Notes: generated from the sequence alone by a model not told the origin. A stretch of DNA of 64,000 nucleotides from Pacificimonas pallii (GCF_019204005.1 NZ_JAGSPA010000002.1:434001-498000); one strand, 5' to 3'. Shown: positions 51,904 to 62,330, counted from the first letter of the stretch. Made by a program: numbers and translations.

Positions 51904-54378
51904 ATGGAAAATGAACCCGAATCCGCACCGAAATCACGCCGGTGGCTGAAGCGCGTCCTGATTGCGCTTGGCGGCGTGACGGCATTGGGGCTGGCCGTGC
52001 TGGTCGGCGGCTATTTCTGGCTGGCGTCCGACCTGCCCGATACCGCGAAACTGGCGGAATATGAGCCGCCGCTGCCGAGCCACGTGCGCAGCATCAATGG
52101 CGAGCCGATCAGCACCTTTGCGCGCGAACGGCGTATCTACATCACTTATCCGGACATGCCCGCCCCCATGATCCAGGCGTTCATTTCCGCCGAGGACAAG
52201 ACGTTCTTCGAACATAATGGCATCGACCCCACCGGCTTCATCAACGCCGTCATGGACTATACGTTGAAGATCGGTTCGGGCGACCGCGCCGTCGGCGGCT
52301 CCACCATCACGCAGCAGGTGGCAAAGAATTTGCTGCTGTCCGACGAATATTCGGTGACCCGGAAACTGAAGGAAATGATCCTCGCCACGCGCATCGAGGA
52401 TACCTTTACCAAGGAGGAAATCCTTGAGCTGTACCTGAACCAGATTTTCCTCGGGCGGAACGCATATGGTGTCCAGGCGGCGAGCTTTGCCTATTTCGAC
52501 AAGCCCGTCACGGAACTGAACACGCGGGAAGCCGCGTTCCTGGCGACGCTTCCCAAGGCGCCGTCCAATTACAACCCGTCCAATGCGCGCGGCCTGGAAC
52601 GGGCGACGACGCGGCGGGACTGGATCCTGGGACAGATGGGTGAAAATGGCTTTTTGACGCCAGCGGAGGTGGCGGAGGCCCGTAGCGAGGCAATCGTGGT
52701 CCAGAACCGCCGCGAGCAACTGACAGCGCCAAGCCGCCTTGGCGATTATTTCGTGGAAGCCATTCGCCGCGACCTGATCGACCGCTATGGCGAAGAGGGG
52801 CCGAACGGCATTTATACGGGCGGGCTTTGGGTGCGCTCGACCATGGACCCCGACATGCAGATCGCCGCGGAGATGGCGGTTCGGGATGCGCTGGTCCGAT
52901 ATGACCGCGGTCGCGGCTGGCGCGGGGCGACGGACACGATCGAGCTGGGCGATGGCTGGCCGGAGCGGCTGCGCGGGGTCAATCTGCCGGTCGGTTATGA
53001 TGACTGGCGCGCGGCCGTGGTGCTGGCGAAGAATGCCGGCCGCCTGACGCTTGGTTTTGCCGATGGCAGTGAAGGCGTACTGGTCAGCGGCAATGCGCAG
53101 TTGCGCGATCGCGGCGGGGCAGGGACGGCCTATAATGAGATCACCGCTGGCGACGTCATTCCGGTCAAGAACACATCGGGCAATGACTATACGCTGCGCC
53201 AGATCCCCGAAGTCGGCGGCGGCATGGTGGTGCAGGAGGTGTCGACCGGGCGCGTCCTGGCCATGGTCGGCGGTTTCGATGCGCGCAAATCCTCGTTCAA
53301 CCGGGCGACGCAGGCCAAGCGGCAGCCGGGCTCCACCATCAAGCCCTTCGTTTACGCCGCGGCGCTGGAAAACGGCTTCACGCCCGCGTCGATCGTCATG
53401 GATGCGCCCTATTGCGTCTATCAAAGCCGTTCGCTTGGAAGAAAGTGCTTCCGTAACTTCTCCGGCCGTTCCGCGGGGGCGCAGACGATGCGCTGGGGGC
53501 TGGAACAGTCGCGCAATCTGATGACGGTACGCCTTGCCAGCAAGGCGGGAATGGAAAATGTCGTCGAGCTGATCGAGGAAATGGGGATTGGCAGCTACGA
53601 TCCTTACCTGTCCTTTGCGCTTGGCGCGGGCGAGACGACGGTGATGGACCTAACGAACGCCTATGCCATGCTTGCCAATCACGGCAAGCGTCAGGCCCCC
53701 ATCATGTACGATCTGATCCAGGATCGCCGCGGCAATGCGATCTACCGTGCCGACGACCGCGAATGCGCGGCCTGCAACCAGCAGGCGTACACCGCCGACA
53801 CACGCATGCCGATGCCGCTCGACCAGCGCCCGCAGGCCATGGACCCGCGCACCGCCTATCAGGTCGTCCACATGCTGGAGGGTGTCGTCGAGCGCGGGAC
53901 GGCTGTCGCACTACGACGGCTGGAGCGGCCGATGTTCGGTAAGACGGGTACCAATAATGGCCCAACGAATGTCTGGTTCGTCGGCGGCACCCAGGACATT
54001 GTCGCGGGGTTCTACATGGGCTTTGACCAGCCCAAGAATATGGGCGGATACGCGCAGGGCGGAACGCTGGCGGCACCGGCGGTGCGGCAGTTTTTTGAAC
54101 TTGCGTTGGACAAGGATCACGTCTCTCAGCCCTTCCGGATCGCGCCGGGCGTCCGGATGGTGCGCGTCGACCGCCGGTCGGGCAAGCGCGTCTATGGCGC
54201 GTGGCCGGGGGGCGGGTCCAAACCTGCGGTCATCTGGGAAGCGTTCAAACCCGAGAACGAGCCGCGCCGTGTCCTTGCGCAGGTGGATAATTTCGAGGCG
54301 GCGAACCGTAGCGCGGACAGCCGGCGGGAAGTGCGGTCCGACAGCGAGTTCTTGCAGCAAGAAGGCGGAATTTACTAA
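51904..54378 (+). CDS. mrcA: Penicillin-binding protein 1A (bifunctional glycosyltransferase/transpeptidase)
   Basis: Polymerizes and cross-links peptidoglycan. The 824-residue product has an N-terminal membrane anchor (residues about 18-41). The GT51 domain contains catalytic Glu97 (AFISAEDKTFFEHNGIDPTG) and GGSTITQQVAKNLLLSDE with RKLKEMILATRIE. An OB-like insert follows, then the transpeptidase domain with PGSTIKPF (Ser477), SRN, and GKTGTNNGPTNVWFVGG (Lys680). There is no pairing gene nearby. The large insert between the domains matches the PBP1a type. It is separated by 123 bp from prfB. Confidence 0.95.
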   Translation: MENEPESAPKSRRWLKRVLIALGGVTALGLAVLVGGYFWLASDLPDTAKLAEYEPPLPSHVRSINGEPISTFARERRIYITYPDMPAPMIQAFISAEDKTFFEHNGIDPTGFINAVMDYTLKIGSGDRAVGGSTITQQVAKNLLLSDEYSVTRKLKEMILATRIEDTFTKEEILELYLNQIFLGRNAYGVQAASFAYFDKPVTELNTREAAFLATLPKAPSNYNPSNARGLERATTRRDWILGQMGENGFLTPAEVAEARSEAIVVQNRREQLTAPSRLGDYFVEAIRRDLIDRYGEEGPNGIYTGGLWVRSTMDPDMQIAAEMAVRDALVRYDRGRGWRGATDTIELGDGWPERLRGVNLPVGYDDWRAAVVLAKNAGRLTLGFADGSEGVLVSGNAQLRDRGGAGTAYNEITAGDVIPVKNTSGNDYTLRQIPEVGGGMVVQEVSTGRVLAMVGGFDARKSSFNRATQAKRQPGSTIKPFVYAAALENGFTPASIVMDAPYCVYQSRSLGRKCFRNFSGRSAGAQTMRWGLEQSRNLMTVRLASKAGMENVVELIEEMGIGSYDPYLSFALGAGETTVMDLTNAYAMLANHGKRQAPIMYDLIQDRRGNAIYRADDRECAACNQQAYTADTRMPMPLDQRPQAMDPRTAYQVVHMLEGVVERGTAVALRRLERPMFGKTGTNNGPTNVWFVGGTQDIVAGFYMGFDQPKNMGGYAQGGTLAAPAVRQFFELALDKDHVSQPFRIAPGVRMVRVDRRSGKRVYGAWPGGGSKPAVIWEAFKPENEPRRVLAQVDNFEAANRSADSRREVRSDSEFLQQEGGIY

Positions 54379-54501
54379 GCCTGCGTCACGTCGGCGAAAG
54401 TCGGCGCCCGTTTTTCGCGTCCGCTCCCGGACATGATCGCACGGGCTTGATTCCGGCCGCCGCCGGAACGGCAAATGGAAATATCGGAAAGTCAGAATCA
54501 C

Positions 54502-55630
54502 ATGCGCGCAGAAGCACAGGCCCATATCGATCGCATCACCGACGCGCTCGCCCTTATCCGGAGGTTTCTTTGACTGGGACGTCGCAACCAAACGTCTGGC
54601 GGAGCTGAACGAGAAGGCGGAAGATCCGACACTGTGGGATGACCCCAAGGCGGCGCAGGCGATGATGCAGGAGCGTGGTCGTCTGGAGGAGGCCCTGACG
54701 GCGACCCGCGAGATCAAGTCCGAGATGGACGATGCGGTCGAGATGATCGAGCTTGCCGAGATGGAAGGCGATGACAGCCTGGTTGTCGATGCCGAAAAGG
54801 CGCTGGAGGCGCTCGCCGTGCGCGCCGACCGGGACAAGGTCGCCGCGCTGTTGTCGGGCGAGGCGGACGGCAACGATACCTATATCGAGATCAATGCGGG
54901 CGCGGGCGGTACGGAATCGCAGGACTGGGCCGAAATGCTTCAGCGCATGTATGCCCGCTGGGGCGAGAAGCGCGGCATGAAGGTCGAGCTGATCGACTAT
55001 CATGCGGGCGAGCAGGCGGGTATCAAATCCGCGACACTGATGCTGAAAGGGCAGAACGCCTATGGCTATGCCAAGGTGGAATCAGGGGTGCACCGGCTGG
55101 TGCGGATCAGCCCCTATGACAGTGCCGCACGCCGCCATACGAGCTTTGCCAGCGTCTGGGTCTATCCGGTCGTCAATGACGATATCGATATCGAGGTCAA
55201 TGAAAGCGATCTGAAAATAGATACCTACCGGGCGTCGGGCGCGGGCGGACAGCACATCAACACGACGGACAGCGCCGTGCGCATCACGCATGTGCCGTCC
55301 GGTATCGTCGTCGCCTGCCAGAATCAGCGGTCGCAGCACAAGAACAAGGCGCAGGCCCTGCAGCAGTTGAAGGCGCGGCTTTATGAAGAGGAACTGCGCC
55401 GCCGCGAGGAGGAGGCCAATGCAGCCAATGCCGCAAAGACGGATATCGGCTGGGGCCATCAGATCCGGTCCTACGTCATGCAGCCCTATCAGATGGTGAA
55501 GGACCTGCGCACCGGCGTCACCAAGGGCAATCCGAGCGCGGTCATGGACGGTGACCTCGACGAGTTCATGGCCGCCGCACTGGCGCAGCGCGTCACCGGC
55601 GAGACCGTCGATGTGGAGGATGTGGATTGA
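54502..55630 (+). CDS. prfB: Peptide chain release factor 2, with programmed +1 frameshift
   Basis: RF2 ends translation at UGA and UAA. The gene is in two frames: 23 codons from ATG 54502, then an in-frame TGA (54571-54573), then reading continues in the +1 frame from 54572. The joined product is 375 residues, the family length. The catalytic GGQ loop is [20 protein letters not shown]. The region that reads the stop codon is [15 protein letters not shown], with SPY where the E. coli motif is SPF. I recall the same variant from other alphaproteobacteria but cannot check this here. Confidence 0.94.
54560..54574 (+). promoter_or_regulatory. RF2 autoregulatory frameshift site
   Basis: GGAGG (internal Shine-Dalgarno, 54560-54564) is followed 3 bases later by CTT TGA C, the classical CUU-UGA-C slippery stop. 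Low RF2 lets ribosomes slip +1 and make more RF2. Confidence 0.92.
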
Positions 55631-55725
55631 TGAGGCTGCGACGCGCCCGCATGGCCGCCCCGCTTATGAGGGCCCTGGCGGACCAAAGGGACTGAAGCTC
55701 GGACACATATCGATTAATTGAATTA

Positions 55726-55744
55726 CTGATTAGAAAATAATCAG
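55726..55744. promoter_or_regulatory. Palindromic operator candidate upstream of catalase
   Basis: CTGATTA and TAATCAG form a perfect 7-bp inverted repeat around GAAAA in an unusually AT-rich stretch, 61 bases upstream of the catalase start. The regulator is unknown; it does not match a standard OxyR site. Confidence 0.45.
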
Positions 55745-55805
55745 TGAAACTGATGACCGCATTGAGGCGTATTAACCGCATAGCCCTCAAGCGGAAGATA
55801 CAGAT

Positions 55806-57314
55806 ATGTCAGAGATTAAGAACAGGCTCACCACCACCGCGGGCGCGCCCATGCCCACCAACGAGCATTCGCAGACCGCCGGGCCGCGCGGGCCGCTTCT
55901 GCTGCAGGATTATCAGCTTCTCGAGAAGCTGGCGCATCAAAACCGGGAGCGCATTCCCGAACGCGCCGTGCACGCCAATGGCTGGGGCCTTGAGGGCATA
56001 TTCACCGTCACCCATGACATCACCAGATATACGCGCGCGAAACTGTTTTCTGAAATCGGCAAAACAACCGACGTGCTGTCGCGCTGGTCCACCGTCGCCG
56101 GTGAGCAGGGCGCCGCCGATGCGGAACGCGACGTGCGTGGTTTCAGCCTGAAATTCTACACCGAAGAGGGCAATTGGGACATGGTCGGCAACAACACGCC
56201 GGTATTCTTCGTGCGCGACGCCTATAAGTTTCCCGACTTCATTCGCACGCAGAAGCGTCACCCGAAGACCAATCTGCGATCGCCAGAAGCCATGTTCGAT
56301 TTCTGGGCCGCACAGCCGGAAAGCGTTCATCAGGTCACCATCCTCATGTCCGACCGCGGCATTCCTGTGAATCCGTCGCACATGAACGGCTATGGCAGTC
56401 ATACGTTCAGCTTCTGGAACGCCGATGGCGAACGTTTCTGGGTGAAGTTGCATTTCAAGACGCAGCAGGGTCATGCCCACCACACGAACGCGGAGGCTGA
56501 GCGCCTGATTGGCAAGACCCGCGAGAATTATCAGGAAGACCTGTATAATATGGTCAATGAGGGCCGTTTCCCCAAATGGACCCTGTTCCTGCAGGTGATG
56601 CCGGAGCGGGAAGCGGAGACCGTGCCGTACAATCCGTTCGACGTCACGAAGGTGTGGCCGCATGCGGATTATCCCCTGATCGAGGTGGGCGAGCTGGAGA
56701 TGAACCGCATTCCGGAAAACTATTTCCAGATGGTCGAAAATGCCGCCTATTCGCCGTCAAATGTCGTTCCGGGCATCGGCTTCTCACCCGACAAAATGCT
56801 CCAGGCACGCATCTTTTCCTATGCCGACGCGCATCGCTACCGGCTGGGAACGCATTATGAGGCGCTGCCCGCAAATGCGCCCAAGGCGGCAGACGTGAAC
56901 CATTATCACAAGGATGGCAGCATGCGCTTCTTCCGCAACGATACCGGCAATCCCGACGCCTATTACGAGCCGAACCAGTATGAGAATGCACCGGTTGCCG
57001 ACCCGAGCGTGCAGGAACCGCCGCTGACGATTTCAGGCGATGCGGACCGCTATGGCAATGCGCAGGACGTCGATGATTACACGCAGCCCCGCGCGCTGTT
57101 CAATCTGTTCGATGATGGGCAGAAGCAGCGCCTGTATGAAAATTACGCGGCGGCGATGGGTCCGGTGTCGAAGCCGGTGAAGGAACGCTGGTATGCCGTG
57201 CTCGCCAAGGTCAGCGCGGAATATGAGGCGGGCGTGCGCGCCGCCAATGATGCCCTCGACAGCGACGTCAATGCGGTGCCGGTCACGGACGATACGCCGG
57301 TTCCGGCCGAATAG
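55806..57314 (+). CDS. katA: Catalase (heme, small-subunit clade)
   Basis: Breaks down hydrogen peroxide. The 502-residue product has the catalytic His56 in [12 protein letters not shown] and Asn129 in [20 protein letters not shown]. The heme-proximal Tyr339 lies in [20 protein letters not shown], and [20 protein letters not shown] is also present. Odd: the distal His region reads A-V-H-A-N-G-W-G, where most catalases have V-V-H-A-K-G-x-G-A, so the peroxide channel may differ slightly. A strong palindrome lies in its AT-rich promoter. It stands alone and is convergent with the phospholipase D-like gene. Confidence 0.95.
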   Translation: MSEIKNRLTTTAGAPMPTNEHSQTAGPRGPLLLQDYQLLEKLAHQNRERIPERAVHANGWGLEGIFTVTHDITRYTRAKLFSEIGKTTDVLSRWSTVAGEQGAADAERDVRGFSLKFYTEEGNWDMVGNNTPVFFVRDAYKFPDFIRTQKRHPKTNLRSPEAMFDFWAAQPESVHQVTILMSDRGIPVNPSHMNGYGSHTFSFWNADGERFWVKLHFKTQQGHAHHTNAEAERLIGKTRENYQEDLYNMVNEGRFPKWTLFLQVMPEREAETVPYNPFDVTKVWPHADYPLIEVGELEMNRIPENYFQMVENAAYSPSNVVPGIGFSPDKMLQARIFSYADAHRYRLGTHYEALPANAPKAADVNHYHKDGSMRFFRNDTGNPDAYYEPNQYENAPVADPSVQEPPLTISGDADRYGNAQDVDDYTQPRALFNLFDDGQKQRLYENYAAAMGPVSKPVKERWYAVLAKVSAEYEAGVRAANDALDSDVNAVPVTDDTPVPAE

Positions 57315-57346
57315 ACCGGCCGGGTTCGGCGGAGACCTGCGGCATA

Positions 57347-58813
57347 TTAATAGGAAGGTTTCCGCCGAACCTTCTTCACAAATCCACGAAGCAATTGCCG
57401 CTTTGAGAATTCTTCGAACATGGCCGACGGCCCCTCCGGGTCGAGCACCTGATTATCGGCGAGGAAGGCGTCGACGGTGTCGAGGTCGGGGATTTGATAG
57501 GGGACCAGCGTTCTTTGGCCCGCATCCTCGGGCACACGCAGGGATTCGATGGCTGCCAGAAGAGAGCCTTCCTTCGTCAGGGCGCTGTCCACAATCTCGG
57601 TCGAAACGCCCAGATGCTCGCCAACAAGGCTCAGCAAATTCGCCCTGACCACATCGTCATGCCCGCTGTTCTGCGGAACGGCGGTGTCGATGGCCACATC
57701 GCATTCCGTATCGAGCCTGAGCGACCGGTTGTTCAGATTGGCGGACCCGACGCGCATGAGTTCGTCGTCGATGATCATGATCTTTGCATGAACATATATC
57801 GGCGTGCCCCTCGCGGTGACCGGATGATAGATGCGCAGCCGGCCGTTCGGGTCGTGTTCCTTTATCGCGCGATATAGCCGCGCGCGGGCGGAATCCATGG
57901 CCTTCGGTTCCAGCCAGCCTTCAGCGGTCAGCGGATTGATAATCACAATCTCCGGCCCGTCCGCTTCCGCAAGCCGTTCCGCCATCACCTCCGCAACGGC
58001 GCGCGCTGCAAAATACTGGCTTTCGACATAGATGTAGCGCTTCGCCCTCCGGATCTGCTCCAGAAACATGCTCTCCACCTCAAGAACGGCATCCCATTTC
58101 GGCATTTCGGGCAGGGTGCGGGCGATATCGACATCGACATCCCTGAATTGCGGCGCAAGGGTATCCGGCCAGCAGTCCTCCTCATTCTCAGGAACGGGAA
58201 GTTCACCGCCGCCCGCGCGCTTCCAGCGAAGCCGGACCAGGTCCCCCAGCGCCGCGGCAACCGGACCGCTGAGCGCCGTCGTGGCGTCGTGCCATGGGCC
58301 GTACGCGCGTCCGCTCGGCCGAATTCGCTTCGGATCTTCGTCAAGATGCTCGCGCGTGTCCCAGCGGTCGGCCGTCATGTCGATGCCGCCGCAAAAGGCG
58401 AACGTATCGTCGATGACCACGATTTTCTGATGATGGCTGGCGGCGTGCGGCGTCGCGCCGTCCAGCCTGAGATGTATGCGCGGGTGCAGCCACCATTTAA
58501 TCAGGGTCAGAATGGTCTTGCCGCGCAGCAGGATCTTCAGCGCGCCGAGGCGCCAGCGCAGCAGGTAGACATCCAGGCGGGGGTTTTCCTTCACCAGCCG
58601 GTAGATGAAATCGCCCAGTTCCTCGTCCTGAACCGCGGGGTCGTCCAGTTCCAGCTTGATTCGCGCATCGAAGTCCCACCCGACCATCATGATGGCATCG
58701 CGCGCGTTCAGCATGGCTTCGCGCGCATGATGGAAATAGTTTTCAGCGTCGACGACGAGCGCGGCGCGGTCAGCGCGTTCACGCCGCCAGTAAGATTGTG
58801 TTTTCGTGGGCAT
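57347..58813 (-). CDS. Phospholipase D-like protein (two HKD motifs)
   Basis: Member of the PLD/cardiolipin-synthase superfamily, 488 residues. The two catalytic motifs are SHHQKIVVIDDTFAFCGGID and VHAKIMIIDDELMRVGSANL, followed by NNRSLRLDTECDVAID. The N-terminus ALVVDAENYFHHAREAMLNA and VGWDFDARIKLELD resembles eukaryote-like and bacterial PLDs that act on phospholipids rather than cardiolipin synthases, because there are no N-terminal membrane helices. The substrate cannot be fixed from sequence. The gene is 78 bp downstream of mscS on the same strand. Confidence 0.87.
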   Translation of the reverse strand: MPTKTQSYWRRERADRAALVVDAENYFHHAREAMLNARDAIMMVGWDFDARIKLELDDPAVQDEELGDFIYRLVKENPRLDVYLLRWRLGALKILLRGKTILTLIKWWLHPRIHLRLDGATPHAASHHQKIVVIDDTFAFCGGIDMTADRWDTREHLDEDPKRIRPSGRAYGPWHDATTALSGPVAAALGDLVRLRWKRAGGGELPVPENEEDCWPDTLAPQFRDVDVDIARTLPEMPKWDAVLEVESMFLEQIRRAKRYIYVESQYFAARAVAEVMAERLAEADGPEIVIINPLTAEGWLEPKAMDSARARLYRAIKEHDPNGRLRIYHPVTARGTPIYVHAKIMIIDDELMRVGSANLNNRSLRLDTECDVAIDTAVPQNSGHDDVVRANLLSLVGEHLGVSTEIVDSALTKEGSLLAAIESLRVPEDAGQRTLVPYQIPDLDTVDAFLADNQVLDPEGPSAMFEEFSKRQLLRGFVKKVRRKPSY

Positions 58814-58891
58814 TCCCGTCGTCTATCGCTCCTTGATACACATGGCCAGTATTGTGCCGCCGGGATGTTTTATGCCCGTGATCCTCGCGCC

Positions 58892-60202
58892 CTAGCTTTT
58901 CTGCCGCCGGCCGCTGGCGTCGAAGATCACCCCTTCGGGCAGGCTTTTCAGGTGTACGTCCTGCTGCGGGAACGGGATTTCGATGCCGTTTTCCTTGAAC
59001 AGGTCCCACAGGCGGTTGAGGATCGCGCTTTTCACATTGCCGACGCCTTCTTCCGCATCGGAAATCCAGCAGAGGATATCGTGGTCGACGCTGCTGTCGC
59101 CATACCCTTTCAGCCAGACATTTGGCGGCGGTGTCTCAAGGACGCGCGTCGTTTCCTTGGCGGCCTGCAGCATCAGTTCCTGCGCCTTGTGAATATCGCA
59201 ATCGTAGCTGACGCCGACGGGCACGTGGATACGGACATTGCGGCTGGAATAGCTCCAGTTTTCGACCTGTTCCGTCATCAGGATTTCGTTCGGAATGAGA
59301 TATTCAATGCCGTCGCGCGTGATGATGGAAACGGCGCGGACGCCGATCTTGTTCACCCAGCCAAAGGTGTCGTCCACCACGATCACGTCGCCCGGCTTGA
59401 TGGATCTGTCGATCAGCAGAATAAGACCGGAGATCAGATTGCCGAATGTCTTCTGCATGCCAAAACCGATGGCAATGCCAAGGCCGCCCGAGAAGAAGGC
59501 GAGGGCGGTAAGGTCGATCTCCAGAAGCTCGATCCCGAGGAAGAAGGCGATCGCAATGACAGCGATACCGGACAGCTTCTGAAAAAGCACACGCTGCGAC
59601 AGGTCGAGGCGGCGGGCATTGCCGATGCGGCTGGACAGCAATTGAACGACGAACTTCGTCCCGGCGTAGAGCGTGATGATAACGATGATCGCATTGATCA
59701 GATCGAGGATGCTGATACGGCGGCTGCCAAGGCGTACAGCGGCACCGTCGAGCGCGCTGACGAGCGGTTCGAGACTGCCGAGGGAACCCGCGATCGAGGC
59801 GATTGCCGCGAACATGCCAAGAATGAACGCGAAGGCGGCGTTGAGCTTGATAATCCGCGCGATCACATAAACGAGCCGCGCGAGGGCAAGACCGAGCGCG
59901 AGCGCGACGAACACCGTGCCAAGTGCGCCAAAGGCGGTGATGGAGCGCGCCGCGATCAGAAGGGTCACGGTGGTGAACACACCGATCAGACGCGGCGCCC
60001 AGTCCCCCAGATGCTGGAGGGCGCTCGCATCGCGGGCGTTCAGAAAGGCCTTTAGCTTGGGACCGATCCACCGCTGCATTGCCCAGCCGGCGGCCACGGC
60101 GACGACGATGGCGATGCCCGCGAAAATCAACGCTTCCTGCCGCGCGACGCCGTCAATGGGAATGCCGAGACGAATGGCGAAGGTTTCGAGCTGCCTGATC
60201 AC
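58892..60202 (-). CDS. Mechanosensitive ion channel, MscS family
   Basis: Pressure-relief channel of the inner membrane. The 436-residue product has an N-terminal membrane region with several helices (IFAGIAIVVAVAAGWAMQRW, LIGVFTTVTLLIAARSIT and others). The MscS pore helix is ALAFFSGGLGIAIGFGMQKT and the beta-domain is RSIKPGDVIVVDDTFGWVNK with IPNEILMTEQVENWSYSS. Its start overlaps the stop of the cystathionine beta-lyase gene by 4 bp, so it is the third gene of the sseA-metC-mscS operon. Confidence 0.92.
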   Translation of the reverse strand: MIRQLETFAIRLGIPIDGVARQEALIFAGIAIVVAVAAGWAMQRWIGPKLKAFLNARDASALQHLGDWAPRLIGVFTTVTLLIAARSITAFGALGTVFVALALGLALARLVYVIARIIKLNAAFAFILGMFAAIASIAGSLGSLEPLVSALDGAAVRLGSRRISILDLINAIIVIITLYAGTKFVVQLLSSRIGNARRLDLSQRVLFQKLSGIAVIAIAFFLGIELLEIDLTALAFFSGGLGIAIGFGMQKTFGNLISGLILLIDRSIKPGDVIVVDDTFGWVNKIGVRAVSIITRDGIEYLIPNEILMTEQVENWSYSSRNVRIHVPVGVSYDCDIHKAQELMLQAAKETTRVLETPPPNVWLKGYGDSSVDHDILCWISDAEEGVGNVKSAILNRLWDLFKENGIEIPFPQQDVHLKSLPEGVIFDASGRRQKS

Positions 60203-61413
60203 AGGGCTGCGGCCTGCGCGAACCGGTCGAGGCCCGCCATCAGGTCTGCGATCAGATCGTCCGCGTCCTCAAGTCCGCAATGGATGCGCAGAACGGGCGC
60301 GGTGCCTGTCCAAGGGGTCGCCGTCCGCACAGCCGCCGGGGTGATCGGCAGGATCAGGCTTTCAAAGCCGCCGAAGCTGAACCCCATGCCGAAAAGATCG
60401 AGATGATCGACCATGGCGGCGAGATTCTGCCTGCCGCCGCCGCTGAGTTCGATGGCAAAAAGACTGGAACATCCCGAAAAATCGCGCAGCCAGAGATCGT
60501 GCCCCGGGTCAGCCGGCAAACCCGGGCAAAGCACGCGTGCCACCGCGCGATGTCCGGCGAGGGCGGCGGCGATTTTGAGTGCGGTGTCGCCGTGCCGCTT
60601 CATGCGGAGGGAGAGCGTGCGAATGCCCCGCAAGGCCAGGAAAATGTCATCCGGCCCGGCGGTCTGGCCAAGCTGCAACGCCGTCTGCTTCAGACGCGGC
60701 CAAAGCGCCGGGTTCGCCGTGACGCTGCCAAGCAAGGCATCGGAATGGCCAATAATGAATTTGGTGAGCGACTGTACGGAGATGTCCGCGCCGCGCTCCA
60801 GAGCTGGAAAGAGAAGCGGCGTCGCCCACGTATTGTCGATAATGGTCGTGATGTTCCTGGCGCGCGCGACATCGCAAATCGCAGGGACATCCTGCACCTC
60901 GAACGTCAGTGAACCGGGGGATTCCAGAAAGATCGCGCTGGTATTCTCGCGTATAAAGGTTTCGATATCAGCGCCGATCAGCGGATCGTAGAACTCCGCC
61001 TTGACCCCCATCCGTTTCAGGATACCGCCCGCGAGCGCCCGGGTCGGTTCGTATACCGTATCGGCGATCAGAATATGATCGCCGCTCTTGCATACGGTCA
61101 GAAAAGCGGCGGCAAGGGCGGCGACGCCGGAAGGAAACAGTTTCGTCCCCGCCGCGCCCGGCTCCATCGCCGTCATCGCATCCTCCAGCGCCCAGATCGT
61201 CGGACTGCCCCGGCGACCATAATAAAGGCCGCTGTCCGGATTCTTCAGCCGCGCATCGAATTCTTCGAGTGTGTGAAAGACGCAGGTGGACGCGTGATAA
61301 ACCGGCGGATTGACGATACCCTGGGTGAATTGCGAAGCGCGGCCGGACCGGATCAGCGCCGTATCGCGCGCAAATCCGGCTTCGTCAGTCCCGCTCACAT
61401 CTGTATCGCTCAA
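60199..61413 (-). CDS. metC: Cystathionine beta-lyase (PLP enzyme)
   Basis: Splits cystathionine to homocysteine, ammonia and pyruvate in methionine synthesis. The 404-residue product of the Cys/Met-metabolism PLP family shows GIVNPPVYHASTCVFHTLEE, YYGRRGSPTIWALEDAMTAM, KLFPSGVAALAAAFLTV, IIDNTWATPLLFPALERGAD and the PLP lysine in SLTKFIIGHSDALLGSV. Bacterial-type beta-lyase fits better than gamma-synthase because of the GRRG substrate region. It overlaps both neighbours by 4 bp (ATGA junctions). Confidence 0.9.
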   Translation of the reverse strand: MSDTDVSGTDEAGFARDTALIRSGRASQFTQGIVNPPVYHASTCVFHTLEEFDARLKNPDSGLYYGRRGSPTIWALEDAMTAMEPGAAGTKLFPSGVAALAAAFLTVCKSGDHILIADTVYEPTRALAGGILKRMGVKAEFYDPLIGADIETFIRENTSAIFLESPGSLTFEVQDVPAICDVARARNITTIIDNTWATPLLFPALERGADISVQSLTKFIIGHSDALLGSVTANPALWPRLKQTALQLGQTAGPDDIFLALRGIRTLSLRMKRHGDTALKIAAALAGHRAVARVLCPGLPADPGHDLWLRDFSGCSSLFAIELSGGGRQNLAAMVDHLDLFGMGFSFGGFESLILPITPAAVRTATPWTGTAPVLRIHCGLEDADDLIADLMAGLDRFAQAAAL

Positions 61414-62243
61414 GCCGGGCCCGTAACCTTACTGGTGTCGCTTCTGCCGCCCCACTCCGCCCAGCTGCCGTCATAAAGCGCGGTCTTCTCCGCACCGATC
61501 AGGTGGAGGGCGAACGACAAGGCGGCGGCGGTGACGCCGCTGCCGCACATCGTGACAACCGGCGAAGAGGGTTCGATACCGGCGTTCAGGAAAATCTGGC
61601 GCAATTCCTCCACCGATTTGTACGTGCCGTCATCGTTGAACAATTCGTTATGCGGCACGTTTTTCGCGCCGCGGATGTGACCCGCATCGACGCCTTCACG
61701 CGGATCGTCTTCCTCGCCGGTAAAGCGCGGGGCGGGACGGGCATCGACAACCTGTTCGGCCTTTGACTGCTGATTGTCTTTCATCTGTTCAAAACTGCGG
61801 ATCTCGCTTTCGTCCTTCCACACGGTGAAGTGCCGGTGGCGAACGGTCGCCTTGCCGCTTTCGAGGGGACGGCCCTCGGACTTCCACTTGGCGAGGCCGC
61901 CATCGAGGATCGCAACCTCGTGAGCGCCATAGGTTTTCAGCATCCACCAGGCGCGCGCGGCGGTTTTCAAGTCGCTATCGTCATAGACAACGATGCGGCT
62001 GCCATCGCCCAGGCCAATGGACTGCATGCGGCTGGCAAATTTTTCCGAAGAGGGCGCCATGCCGGGAAGGTCGCTATCCTTGTCGGCGAGTTCGACGAGG
62101 TCCATGAAGACGGCACCCGGAATATGCGCGTTTTCAAACTTCGCGCGGGCATCGCGGTCGAGGAAATAGGTTGCGTCGACAACACGAAGATCGGGCTTGT
62201 CCAGTTCCTCGGCAAGCCATTCAGTTGTAACCAGCGAATCCAT
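61410..62243 (-). CDS. sseA: 3-mercaptopyruvate sulfurtransferase (tandem rhodanese)
   Basis: Transfers sulfur from mercaptopyruvate to an acceptor such as cyanide or thiols. The 277-residue product has two rhodanese domains: an inactive N-terminal one (VVDATYFLDRDARAKFENAH) and an active C-terminal one with the loop VVTMCGSGVTAAAL holding Cys233. The CGSGVT loop is the mercaptopyruvate type rather than CRKGxT of thiosulfate sulfurtransferase. I chose ATG 62243, 9 bases after AAAGGCG. It is the first gene of the operon with metC and mscS and is divergent from queF. Confidence 0.91.
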   Translation of the reverse strand: MDSLVTTEWLAEELDKPDLRVVDATYFLDRDARAKFENAHIPGAVFMDLVELADKDSDLPGMAPSSEKFASRMQSIGLGDGSRIVVYDDSDLKTAARAWWMLKTYGAHEVAILDGGLAKWKSEGRPLESGKATVRHRHFTVWKDESEIRSFEQMKDNQQSKAEQVVDARPAPRFTGEEDDPREGVDAGHIRGAKNVPHNELFNDDGTYKSVEELRQIFLNAGIEPSSPVVTMCGSGVTAAALSFALHLIGAEKTALYDGSWAEWGGRSDTSKVTGPA

Positions 62244-62330
62244 GTGTGCGCCTTTCGAAAACCACGTTGCGGCGCAGTGATAACGCGCCCCACTAGGCAA
62301 GGCTAGCTCCTACGGGCTACTTACACGCAA

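Noticed and set aside
51934-53424. Minus-strand frame of 496 codons opposite the PBP1a gene
   Set aside because: Shadow of PBP1a without start signals or motifs.
58148-60055. Long plus-strand open frame (635 codons) opposite the phospholipase D-like and mscS genes
   Set aside because: It spans two real genes and their intergenic gap on the other strand and shows no recognisable protein.
62280-62330. Possible preQ1 riboswitch before queF
   Set aside because: The leader has only a weak TAGC/GCTA pairing and lacks the conserved preQ1 aptamer sequence.
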